Shown: positions 23,375 through 31,798 of the stretch, in pieces
Layout of the letters: each line of letters starts with the position of its first letter
Numbering within the stretch: the stretch's first letter is position 1
From: Chloroflexota bacterium
GTDB taxonomy: Bacteria; Chloroflexota; Anaerolineae; Anaerolineales; Anaerolineaceae
Reading direction: 5' to 3'
Length of the DNA stretch: 36,829 nt
Assembly (NCBI GenBank): GCA_021779955.1
Contig: JAJXZS010000043.1
Location: 1 to 36,829, forward strand
Made by a program: the position numbers and the translations under genes
Notes under the pieces: model-generated
What the model saw: only the letters and a program-made list of their open reading frames with translations
What the model was told of the DNA's origin: nothing
Database searches by the model: none

Positions 23375-26300
23375 TTAATCTCTCTGTAATGCCGCGATTT
23401 CCATCAACTTATCCAGCTTGTATTCTGAAACTTCCTTGATTTCGACCATTCTGGCCAGAATCTCGTGACTGCCCAGGATCGCCTCAACCACTCTGGCGCG
23501 GTCAACGACTTTCTGCGTCAATTCGTCGAACACAGGCAGCAAAGTGAGCAATTCCACGAAAGTGGAATATGCATCTGCATCGAACCAAACCTGGCCTTCG
23601 AACCTGTTGACCTTGAGGAAATGTTGAATCTCAGGACGGGACATCCATTGCTCGATAATTTCGTAAAAATCCATACTTCGGGTTGTTGAATACCATCTCT
23701 GTTCGGTGATCATCATGCGGATGGCATCGACCCAGCGTTCGACTTCGGCGGGATCGGTACCCAGGCTTTGCAGTGTTTCGCGCGAGATGCAGTTGAATTG
23801 CCACTCGTCGAACCAGGCGGCTGACATCTCTTCGAAATGCTCCTGATCGTTTAAATATCCGATGCCATGAAGCATACTGAAGATGAAGAAGGCAGCCAGC
23901 TTTACCGGTAACTCATTTAAAGAGCTCACCATCTCTTTTGCCACCTGCGCTGATGCGGTAAGATTGGTCTCTCCCAACCAGCGATCCATATTGTGTATCT
24001 TTATGGCAGCGCGGATGGAAGCCTGGATCTTCAGATTATGGCGTTCGATATCCACCTGTACGCCAATTGTTTGACCGATGCTGGACAAAAGATGTGAGAT
24101 CAGATCTGACGTGGCTTCGGGCAGCACCGGTTCGCCCTGGTGATTGTCAAGCGAAATGCTCATGAGCTTTTTTAGATGCCATGGGGCAAGCAGCTCGTTT
24201 GCGGCATTGAGAATAGGTTGAATCAGCATCGAGCCGAGCGCGGCTTCAATATCGGGCACGCCGTTTTCCCCAAGCAAGGCATACAAGCGGTCATAAGCAT
24301 GCCACTCATCGACTGTCACCTGCTTGAAATCCAGGTAGACATGCGATTCGTAACCGTTGAGATGGAAATGCAGACCTTCAGAGCGAATCCTGGTGCAGGA
24401 TCGCAGAAATTGTTGTCCGCTGGTCTGATCTCTGAAGATGAGGTAATCCCGGTCGCCCGTTGATGGCGTCAACTGATCGGCGAGCACCGTCTGCCGCGAG
24501 GATTTTTGACTGCCCTGCCTGACCAGCTGCGCAACAGATGTTTTTACCCATCCATCCGCTTGCTGGTACGCATTGTTGTATACCACAAGCGTCTTATCCT
24601 GCCCAAATGCATTGGTGAACGCGAAGACATTTTCGTTGACTGTGCCATCGGATTGGTAGAAATCGTAAAGCCAGAAGTTGTCCACGCCTGAGAAAAGCTC
24701 CCTACGATGCAGGAGAGGGGCAATCTGTTGATTGTGACGGTTGACCAATGCCTCATCAGGCTGTTCGTCGATATAAGCACGTCTGAATTCCATGCCGTAC
24801 TTCTCAGAAAAGCCTTCCACCTGGCCGTGACCGAACATGGGCAGTCCTGGGAGGGTTGCCATTAGCCCGCAAATTCCGAAGTACTTATCCCCATTGCCAA
24901 ACTGGTCCAATGCTGTCCGTTCATCAGGATTATTCATAAAGTTGACGTAGCGTTTCAAAATTTCAGGCTCGAATTCAAGCGTGTTCTTGAGAAGTTGGCG
25001 GTAATGAGCATTGTCCTCATTACGCAGCATATTCATGAAGGCGCTATTATAAACTCGGTGCATCCCCAGCGTACGTACAAAGTAGCCTTCCATCATCCAA
25101 AAGGCTTCGGCGAGCAACAGAGTGTCTGGTGCTTCGCGGGCTACCCGATCGACCACTTCGCGCCAGAATTCCACGGGCATAGCCTGGTCGAACTGCTGCT
25201 GGGTCATGGCATGCTGCGCCCGCGAGGGTATGTCACCGCCTGCGCCTGGCTGAGGGAACCAAAGGCGCTGGTAGTGCTTTTTAGCGAGGGTCATCGCCGC
25301 ATCGAAGCGGATAATGGGGAATTTGCGGGCAACATCGAGAATGGTCTGGATTACAGATTCACGCACCTGGGGATCGAGATAGTTGAGCTGTGCTGTATCA
25401 TTCCAGGGCATGCTGGTGCCGTCATTACCATGGTAGATGTACTTGGTCTGCCCGCTGCGCCTATCGATGCGGCGGAAGACCACGGCTGCATCCGTGCGGT
25501 CATAGTAATGATCTTCAATCTGGATCACGCTGTTCGCGTCGGAAGAAAGGTCGGGTCCATTGAACGAATATCCCGGGAAGGGACTTTCGTCCAATGAGAG
25601 AAAACGTTCCGGGTGATTGTTTACCCATTCAGAATCGATAGCCATGTGATTGGGCACCATGTCGCTGGCAAGGCGAATGCCGAAAGCCCAGGCTCGATCG
25701 CGCAGAACTCGATAAGCCTGTTCACCACCCAGATCAAACGCAATATCGTAAGAACGCAGAGAATAGGCCGATGCGATCGCGTCAGGATTGCCCATGAGTT
25801 GTTTGATCTTTGCCGATGCAGCGCTGCGCTCCCATAAACCAATCAGCCAGAACCCCGTAAACCCACGGTCAGCCAGTATACGCAATTCCTCCTCGGGGAT
25901 CTGGTCAAGATGGCGGATGTCAGCTTTGTACTTTTTACTCAGTTGATCAAGCCAGACGAAGGCATTTTTGGCAATCAACACCAGGCGGGGCATCCATTCG
26001 CGATCGGCGCTGAAGGCTTCAGCTTCATCGACTCCGTAGACATTGCCTTTGCGATAAACAGGTACTTCCACCGGACCGGGGCCGCCAAATCCCTGTTTAT
26101 TCTCTTCTTTCAGGACATCGAGGCCGATCAGGAGCCGGTAGAGGAAGCTGCCAAGTAGAGAACCCCACTTCTCACGGATGAATTCGAGTTGTCCGCTCAA
26201 ATCGTGCGGCACAGCAATCGAAGGGCTAAGAAGCATGTCTACCAGGGATTGGTTCTCTGGACCAAACGGCGGTTTGGCAGAGAAAACCTCGCGGATGGTG

Positions 26301-26842
26301 TGGATGGCGTATTCGTAGTGCGGGCTGTCCGTGAGCTCTGGGGATGCAAAGAGCTCACCAAAAGGCTTCAGTGCCGGATTCTCATCCTCAAGCCAATAAA
26401 GCAGGAGTTCTTCAAGCACATCCTCCCGGTTTGGCCTGCCGTCCGTGGTCCCGGCAAGATAAGCTTCCACGCTCATCGTACTGCCGAAAACAGGATTTGG
26501 CGGGAACTCGGATATAAAGAGCTTCAGGAATGCCAGGTATGTCTCATGGCCAAAGCGAGTGTCCAGCAATCTGTCGATCTCGGAAAAGACGCCCACTTCG
26601 CGTTCATCGCGGTAGAGCTGGATGATATAGTGGAAGATTTCGTCGATAAGCCCCATCGCGTTGGCCTGCCCAACCTTGATTGCATCCTCGGGCTTGCGAA
26701 TCAGGTCACGCTGACGGTTCATCTTATCGGCAAATCGTTTTACAGCTTGAAAATTGAGGAATATCGCCCTGCCATTGTAAGAAAACAGGGTTTCCTCGAT
26801 GTCGTATTTTTCACGAGCTCGCTTGGAGATATGAAATTCCAT
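23375..26842 (-). CDS. very large GH13-type alpha-amylase family protein with long flanking domains
   Basis: 1155 residues. The GH13 barrel spans about 320-700. Motif I is DMVPNH (394-399), motif II RFDAA with the likely nucleophile Asp514 and Arg512, motif III LLLAEAFW with acid/base Glu579, and motif IV FMNNPDE with Asp640; in motif IV the usual His before the Asp is replaced by Pro. About 310 residues precede and 400 follow the barrel, both mostly helical with no recognised domain (a Gly/Pro hinge, GFGGPGPVE, is at 251-259). No signal peptide, so cytoplasmic. GGAGG precedes the ATG. It lies 41 bases after the AlkZ-related gene. Hydrolase or transferase activity cannot be told, although the retained triad suggests it is active. 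Confidence 0.82.
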   Translation of the reverse strand: MEFHISKRAREKYDIEETLFSYNGRAIFLNFQAVKRFADKMNRQRDLIRKPEDAIKVGQANAMGLIDEIFHYIIQLYRDEREVGVFSEIDRLLDTRFGHETYLAFLKLFISEFPPNPVFGSTMSVEAYLAGTTDGRPNREDVLEELLLYWLEDENPALKPFGELFASPELTDSPHYEYAIHTIREVFSAKPPFGPENQSLVDMLLSPSIAVPHDLSGQLEFIREKWGSLLGSFLYRLLIGLDVLKEENKQGFGGPGPVEVPVYRKGNVYGVDEAEAFSADREWMPRLVLIAKNAFVWLDQLSKKYKADIRHLDQIPEEELRILADRGFTGFWLIGLWERSAASAKIKQLMGNPDAIASAYSLRSYDIAFDLGGEQAYRVLRDRAWAFGIRLASDMVPNHMAIDSEWVNNHPERFLSLDESPFPGYSFNGPDLSSDANSVIQIEDHYYDRTDAAVVFRRIDRRSGQTKYIYHGNDGTSMPWNDTAQLNYLDPQVRESVIQTILDVARKFPIIRFDAAMTLAKKHYQRLWFPQPGAGGDIPSRAQHAMTQQQFDQAMPVEFWREVVDRVAREAPDTLLLAEAFWMMEGYFVRTLGMHRVYNSAFMNMLRNEDNAHYRQLLKNTLEFEPEILKRYVNFMNNPDERTALDQFGNGDKYFGICGLMATLPGLPMFGHGQVEGFSEKYGMEFRRAYIDEQPDEALVNRHNQQIAPLLHRRELFSGVDNFWLYDFYQSDGTVNENVFAFTNAFGQDKTLVVYNNAYQQADGWVKTSVAQLVRQGSQKSSRQTVLADQLTPSTGDRDYLIFRDQTSGQQFLRSCTRIRSEGLHFHLNGYESHVYLDFKQVTVDEWHAYDRLYALLGENGVPDIEAALGSMLIQPILNAANELLAPWHLKKLMSISLDNHQGEPVLPEATSDLISHLLSSIGQTIGVQVDIERHNLKIQASIRAAIKIHNMDRWLGETNLTASAQVAKEMVSSLNELPVKLAAFFIFSMLHGIGYLNDQEHFEEMSAAWFDEWQFNCISRETLQSLGTDPAEVERWVDAIRMMITEQRWYSTTRSMDFYEIIEQWMSRPEIQHFLKVNRFEGQVWFDADAYSTFVELLTLLPVFDELTQKVVDRARVVEAILGSHEILARMVEIKEVSEYKLDKLMEIAALQRD

Positions 26843-26883
26843 AAATTACCCCTCCATTCGGTTTTCAGGCTGCAGGCTAGACA

Positions 26884-27756
26884 CTATTTACTTTTAATTG
26901 TATTGCCAATTTCCAGTGTTCCAACCCATGAATCGTCCGAGTTTTCGAGATGAATGTCCGGGATAATCTCCTCACGCTTGCGAAGACCTTCGACGACCCT
27001 GTGAGTCACAGCCGAATCCCAGAGGAAGAGCGATGCAATCTCGCGTTCACGGGCAATCCCCACGGAGAGAAGGTAGGTCAGAACGAGCTTGTTGCGCGCC
27101 TGGCTCTCAGAGATATTTCGCGCTTCATCGATCAAGTTCGGGTACTGGCGATGTGTCAAATCGTAGGTGAAGGCGTAATGCCACGCCCCGACGTCGGCAA
27201 TACCTATGGGCAGAACGCGAAAGTCCATCTGCAACTGGTCAAGCGCACGGTTGAACGGACTCGATGAATTCTTGCCTATCAGATGAGCTTCCTTGCGCAG
27301 GCTGATCGTATCCATGGCGCCTTTTTCGATCAGCGTCTCGAAGACGAGCTTTGTTTCCAGCGTCAGATGGCCCAATTGGTATTGATCCTCGAAATCATCC
27401 TCGGGCGATCCGTAGTTGGGGGAAAGGGCGTAGAAATAAGGAAGTAATGCATATGAGATGAAAGCGTTCTTGTGCTTGATTACTCGACCGTAATACCAGA
27501 CGTGTTGATCGAGCAGGCTGTCTTTCCAATTCCAGGTGATGTGACCGGGGTCATCGTGGTCATCAGGGACGGGACGGTCGCCGGCGGCACCTGCCCACAG
27601 GCTAGGCAGCGTGAGTCCCTTGATCGGCCAAAAAGCGACGAAACCCCGCTCGTTGACGAAGCTGACCGCATCGGAAGAGGATTTGAGTATCAGGTGTGAT
27701 TTCAGGTGGAAGGTATTGGCGCGGTATTCCTTCAAATTGGCAAGGGAAAGATCCAT
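26884..27756 (-). CDS. AlkZ-related winged-helix protein
   Basis: 290 residues. It resembles the AlkZ/YcaQ-related family (HTH_42-type tandem winged helices), whose founding members are DNA glycosylases that remove bulky alkylated bases. Landmarks are FWPIKGLTLPSLWAG, DDPGHITWNWKD, RALDQLQMDFRVLPIG and YDLTHRQYPNLIDEAR, followed by a C-terminal helical, winged-helix-like stretch. The catalytic Gln/Asp motif of AlkZ cannot be placed with certainty (LQMDF is only a possible match), so enzymatic activity is open. GAGGTG precedes the ATG. The pairing with the GH13 gene is functionally unexplained; the family assignment itself is moderate. Confidence 0.5.
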   Translation of the reverse strand: MDLSLANLKEYRANTFHLKSHLILKSSSDAVSFVNERGFVAFWPIKGLTLPSLWAGAAGDRPVPDDHDDPGHITWNWKDSLLDQHVWYYGRVIKHKNAFISYALLPYFYALSPNYGSPEDDFEDQYQLGHLTLETKLVFETLIEKGAMDTISLRKEAHLIGKNSSSPFNRALDQLQMDFRVLPIGIADVGAWHYAFTYDLTHRQYPNLIDEARNISESQARNKLVLTYLLSVGIAREREIASLFLWDSAVTHRVVEGLRKREEIIPDIHLENSDDSWVGTLEIGNTIKSK

Positions 27757-27895
27757 CTTCGATCACCTCGGAAATAGTTTACCACGAAAATGTGTTCTAT
27801 TGTTGAGAAAAAGGAAAAATAGGAGGGGGTTGCCTATCGCATTAATGAGAACGCAGCTTTGGATAAAGAGCATGAGCGCGGGTCGATTCAGTTTT

Positions 27896-27990
27896 AGATT
27901 CTTCGCGGCGCTCAGAATCACACTAATAATAAACCGCAAAGAATGATGACTGTCAATGAATAGAAGCCGGCGAAGAATGACAACCAACGA
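27896..27990. repeat. remnant of dispersed 'VILSAAKNL'-type repeat
   Basis: The core AGATTCTTCGCGGCGCTCAG (27896 on), continuing AATCAC, is read on the minus strand as the spurious peptide VILSAAKNL, well known from repeat-derived false ORFs in many bacterial genomes. A second partial copy, GGCGAAGAATGACA (27969-27982), lies close by. The open minus-strand frame 27763-28017 is therefore not taken as a gene. The 272-base gap 27757-28028 holds nothing else except, by position, the promoter of the AlkZ-related gene. Confidence 0.55.
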
Positions 27991-28028
27991 GAAATGACAT
28001 TGAGAGCAGAAAGGCAAAAGGCGTGGAA

Positions 28029-29183
28029 TCAGATGCGCAAAATGTGAGTGATGATGTTGGAGCCACTACCACCAATGTTCTGCGCCATGCCGATACGGGC
28101 TTTATCCACCTGGGTGCCGACAGCTTCGCCGCGCAATTGCTGCACGACCTCGACGATCTGATACATGCCGGTCGCTCCGACCGGATGACCGCGAGCTTTG
28201 AGCCCTCCTCGTGTGGCAATCGGTATCTTCCCGCCTATCGTAATTTCTCCATCCAGCGCAAGTTGGGGTCCTTTGCCTTTTTCTGCAAATCCATTGGCTT
28301 CGAGTGATAGTGCTGCCATGATCGAAAATGCGTCATGCAATTCGAAGAGATCAATCTCTTTCGGTGTTATCCCGGCTTGAATGTAGGCTGTCTTGCTCGA
28401 CTCGTAAGCCGCCTTCAGCCAGGTGGGCTCGCGCCGTTGATCGACAGCAATCGTGTCCGTTGCAGCGCCGGAACCGGCAACCCTAACGATGCGACCGCCG
28501 TTTGCAGCCTTTACCCGGTCAAGCGGAACAAGGATCGCCGCTGCAGCCCCGTCTCCAATGGCCGACGCATCCATCAGATTGATCGGGTCGGCGATCATGT
28601 GAGCTTTGGCATAAATTTCAGCAGTGATCGGCTCGTGAAAGCGCGCGAACGGGTTTTGCATGGCATTCGCGTGGGCGTTGATTGAGAATGGTGCGAAATC
28701 TTCCTTCCTCCAACCGAATTCGTACATATAGCGGCGCATGATCAGCGCATTGAGAGCCACAAAGGATAATCCCTGATTAGCTTCCCAATCTGCATCGGCT
28801 GCGGTTGCCAACTGGCTTGTGATCTCATCGCCAGGAGAGTCTGTCATTTTCTCGACGCCGACCGCCAGGGCTGTATCCACCTCACCGGAAGCAACAGCCA
28901 TCAATGCAGTGCGAAATGCGGCGGCACCCGAACTGCAAGCAGCTTCCGTGTGAAAAGCTTCGGTGTAGCGCATGCCGATCCAATCTGCCACGTAAGCGCC
29001 GAGATGCAATTGCTGGTTTGCCGAGCCAGACATCATGTTCCCTACGTAAACAGCATCTACTCGATCGAGATGGGCATCGTGCAGCGCTGCCAGAGCAGCT
29101 TCTCCAGCAAGCTCGCGTAAGGATTTGTCCCACAGCTCATCCACTTTTGTTTGTCCGATTCCGATGACCGCAACTTCGCGCAT
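28029..29183 (-). CDS. SCP2-type thiolase / acetyl-CoA acetyltransferase
   Basis: 384 residues. Active-site Cys83 lies in EAACSSGAAA, the His in ELHDAFS (about 296), and the second His in GHPVGATG near residue 340. The NEAF motif of classical thiolases is replaced by HDAF, as in SCPx/archaeal-type thiolases; in archaea these work with an HMG-CoA synthase and a DUF35 protein in the mevalonate route. Neither partner gene is seen here. The start at 29183 has AAAGGA upstream; a TTG-type extension to 29204 is unlikely. It could make acetoacetyl-CoA or degrade beta-ketoacyl-CoA. It is not part of the ornithine operon 20 kb away, though both involve acetyl-CoA. It is monocistronic as far as can be seen. 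Confidence 0.85.
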   Translation of the reverse strand: MREVAVIGIGQTKVDELWDKSLRELAGEAALAALHDAHLDRVDAVYVGNMMSGSANQQLHLGAYVADWIGMRYTEAFHTEAACSSGAAAFRTALMAVASGEVDTALAVGVEKMTDSPGDEITSQLATAADADWEANQGLSFVALNALIMRRYMYEFGWRKEDFAPFSINAHANAMQNPFARFHEPITAEIYAKAHMIADPINLMDASAIGDGAAAAILVPLDRVKAANGGRIVRVAGSGAATDTIAVDQRREPTWLKAAYESSKTAYIQAGITPKEIDLFELHDAFSIMAALSLEANGFAEKGKGPQLALDGEITIGGKIPIATRGGLKARGHPVGATGMYQIVEVVQQLRGEAVGTQVDKARIGMAQNIGGSGSNIITHILRI

Positions 29184-29271
29184 GTTCCAATCCTTTCTAT
29201 GCATCTTCTTAACTGGATTATAAGGGCAAGTCCTCTCAGGAACTATCAGCTTTCACCTGTTGGGTAGGGTT

Positions 29272-29277
29272 TATAAT
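29272..29277 (+). promoter_or_regulatory. candidate -10 box for the CapA operon
   Basis: TATAAT lies 41 bases before the GTG start of the CapA gene; the best -35 candidate is TTTCAC with 15-base spacing, which is short. Confidence 0.35.
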
Positions 29278-29317
29278 TCTTTCACCGGACGTCATCCTGC
29301 GTTATTGGGAGAAACAA

Positions 29318-30985
29318 GTGAAGCATCGCATTTCAAAGTTGATGACCGTTGCATTATCGATCGCGATCCTTTCCAGCGCCTGCAATCTGCCTCTCTCGGC
29401 ATTTCAGGGCACCCAGCCTGCAGTTGAGGGGAATCCGCTGGTGAAGTACACACCGACAGCGACAATACAGGTGTTACCCGCTTTCCAGGGTCTGTGGATA
29501 GAGCCTTCTGTTCCATCTCAAATTGTGAATTCGATTTCCAGCATTGCTTATCCGTCAGCAGCCGATAGCTCCGTGGCTGCGCTCGTGCTTCGAGAAGTTG
29601 GAAGCGGAACTGCTGCCGGAAACCTTGTTGCTGAATCGACCTGGGTGTATGCGTTGGTGGCTCCGTTCTTGACGGTTCGCGATGGAGTCACTTTCGAACA
29701 GCTGCAACAGATTTGGCAGGGGAATGCAAGTGACGACCTCGCTGGAGTTCAGCTTCAGGTAACGCAATCGACGCTGGCAGCCTTTACGGAGAAGTGGGGC
29801 GCGCCATCGCCGACGAGTGTCAAATTGGTTAGTGAAAACGAAATCGCTCCTGCCGATACGGCATGGGGTATTATCCCGTTCGGAGACATTCGTCCCGCAT
29901 ACAAAGTACTTAAGATCGACGGGCTCAGCCCACTGGATAAACCGCTGGCACTTGACACGTATACGCTGGTAGTTAACTACGGCCTTTACGAGCAATCTGG
30001 CGGCGACTCAGCGACACTCGACCTTGCGGAGCAGTTGAAATCTCAACTTCCGGCAACGAACCGGGACGAGAACCGGATGACTGTGCTCATCATGAGCGGA
30101 ACGACCGCAATGACAAGAGCGACGGCGTTCAAAATCGATACCAAGGGAATCGATTACGTAATCAGTGGGGTAAAAGACTGGTTCCTCGCGGCTGATCTGC
30201 GGCATGTGAGCAATGAAGTTTCGTTCGACCCGGACTGCCCCAAGCCAGACCCGAACAGCACCAGCATGCGCTTCTGCTCCAGTCCGGCCTATATCGATGT
30301 ACTCAAGGGATTGGGGATCAACGTTGTGGAACTCACAGGCAACCATGAAAACGACTACGGCGCAGATGCATTTGTGAGCACGGTCCAGACGTATAACGAC
30401 CTGGGATGGACGATCTACGGAGGCGGACTGACGCCCGACGACGCCAGGAAACCGGCGCTCGTTGAGAACAATGGCAATAAGATCGCTTTCATTGGCTGTA
30501 ATCCGGTAGGACCTGCCAATGATTGGGCGAGCAGCACTCAAGCCGGGGTTGCCAAATGCGACCCTGATTACTATTACGCCCAGATCAGCCAACTCAAACA
30601 GCAGGGATACGTGGTGATTGCCACATTCCAGCACCAGGAAGTGTACCAATACATGTACGATCCCTACTTCAAGGCCGATTTTCAGCATGCCGCTGACAGC
30701 GGCGCGGATATCGTCAGCGGGGCGCAGGCGCATTATCCGATGGGCTTTGAATTACGGGGGAATAGCCTGATCCATTATGGGATGGGCAACTTCCTCTTCG
30801 ATCAAATGGACTATCCGGTCGTAGGCACAAGGCGCGAGTTCATCGACAGGCATATCATCTATGACGGTAAGTATCTCAATACCGAGCTGCTCTCCGCCAT
30901 GCTAACCGACTATTCACGACCACGGCCGATGACAGACGAAGAGCGTACCCAATTCCTTACCGACCTGTTCGATGCAAGCCGATAG
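29318..30985 (+). CDS. CapA-family lipoprotein with N-terminal substrate-binding-like domain
   Basis: 555 residues with a GTG start. The N-terminal signal ends SSAC (Cys22), a lipobox with Ser at -3. Residues about 50-240 resemble a periplasmic binding protein-like domain (WVYALVAPFLTVRDGVTFEQ, AWGIIPFGDIRPAYKVLKID). The C-terminal about 300 residues form a CapA/PgsA-type calcineurin-fold domain: GNHENDYG (metal binding), GQAQ-like SGAQAHYPMG and HYGMGNFLFDQ. The usual opening GDxM/GD-type metal motif is changed to SGTTAMTRAT. CapA proteins are tied to poly-gamma-glutamate or other capsule formation; no capB/capC genes are nearby, so that role is doubtful. The cyclase gene follows after 16 bases. 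Confidence 0.8.
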   Translation: MKHRISKLMTVALSIAILSSACNLPLSAFQGTQPAVEGNPLVKYTPTATIQVLPAFQGLWIEPSVPSQIVNSISSIAYPSAADSSVAALVLREVGSGTAAGNLVAESTWVYALVAPFLTVRDGVTFEQLQQIWQGNASDDLAGVQLQVTQSTLAAFTEKWGAPSPTSVKLVSENEIAPADTAWGIIPFGDIRPAYKVLKIDGLSPLDKPLALDTYTLVVNYGLYEQSGGDSATLDLAEQLKSQLPATNRDENRMTVLIMSGTTAMTRATAFKIDTKGIDYVISGVKDWFLAADLRHVSNEVSFDPDCPKPDPNSTSMRFCSSPAYIDVLKGLGINVVELTGNHENDYGADAFVSTVQTYNDLGWTIYGGGLTPDDARKPALVENNGNKIAFIGCNPVGPANDWASSTQAGVAKCDPDYYYAQISQLKQQGYVVIATFQHQEVYQYMYDPYFKADFQHAADSGADIVSGAQAHYPMGFELRGNSLIHYGMGNFLFDQMDYPVVGTRREFIDRHIIYDGKYLNTELLSAMLTDYSRPRPMTDEERTQFLTDLFDASR

Positions 30986-31001
30986 TATGTGAGAGTGCAA
31001 A

Positions 31002-31637
31002 ATGAAGATTTATGATGTTTCGCTCAGAGTTCAACCTGGGATGGTTGTATGGCCCGATGACCCACAGGTCCAATTGAGCCGGTTTGCAAGCATCACATCC
31101 GGTGACGAGTACAATGCTACCCGCTTTGCCATGAGTGCACATACGGGTACGCACGTAGATGCACCGTTCCACTTCATTGAAGAGGGTCGCAAGGTCGATG
31201 AGCTCAACCTGGATGTTCTATGCGGACCCGTCCAAGTGGTGCAATTACCCAGCAACGTTTATGCCATCGACGCAGAGGTGATCAAAGCGGCGGGCATCGA
31301 ACCATTGACTGGGCGGGTGCTCTTTCGAACTTCTAATTCGGATCTGTGGCGTTCGCAGCCTGGTAAGTTCAGCAAAGAGTACGTAGGGTTGACCGAAGAC
31401 GCAGCGGAGATGCTTTTGGAGATGAAGCTCAAGCTGGTGGGGGTAGACTATCTTTCGGTTGCAGCCTGGGACCATCTACGCGGCGTGCATGAGATGCTGC
31501 TTGGCGCAGGCATGGTACTGCTGGAGGGTCTTGATCTATCAGGGGTGTCCGCAGGACGGTATACTTTGTTTTGCCTGCCCATGAACCTTGCAGGAGCAGA
31601 TGGCGCTCCCGCGCGTACGATCCTGGTCGAGGGGTAG
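31002..31637 (+). CDS. cyclase family protein (KynB-like metal-dependent hydrolase)
   Basis: 211 residues. The metal-binding motif HTGTHVDAPFHF (His47, His51, Asp53, His57) is the hallmark of the family that includes bacterial arylformamidase (KynB) and isatin hydrolase. A second signature, LVGVDYLSVAAWD, and a terminal HEMLLGAGMVLLEGLDL match too. Zn or Mn would bind at the HxGTHxD site. No kynurenine-pathway gene is in the window, so formylkynurenine need not be the substrate. It follows the CapA gene by 16 bases and is likely cotranscribed. The 161 bases after it, up to the aminotransferase, contain no recognisable element beyond a vague AT-rich -10-like stretch. Confidence 0.87.
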   Translation: MKIYDVSLRVQPGMVVWPDDPQVQLSRFASITSGDEYNATRFAMSAHTGTHVDAPFHFIEEGRKVDELNLDVLCGPVQVVQLPSNVYAIDAEVIKAAGIEPLTGRVLFRTSNSDLWRSQPGKFSKEYVGLTEDAAEMLLEMKLKLVGVDYLSVAAWDHLRGVHEMLLGAGMVLLEGLDLSGVSAGRYTLFCLPMNLAGADGAPARTILVEG

Positions 31638-31798
31638 AAGAAGGGGATCTTGCCGGTTATTCAGGCACTGAAAGGTAATAAGGGGGAAGCGGTACCTCTC
31701 GTGCAACCTTTCGCCAGCTTGCATCATCAATTAGATAATGAAACTTCACCTCGTTTTATGATAGGATATGTTTATCAAATCATTGCGAGGTGGGGTTT

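Noticed and set aside
24995-25597. 200-codon + strand frame opposite the GH13 gene
   Set aside because: Antisense to conserved GH13 catalytic motifs; no domain.
27763-28017. Minus-strand 84-codon frame containing VILSAAKNL
   Set aside because: Spurious translation of a dispersed repeat, not a protein.
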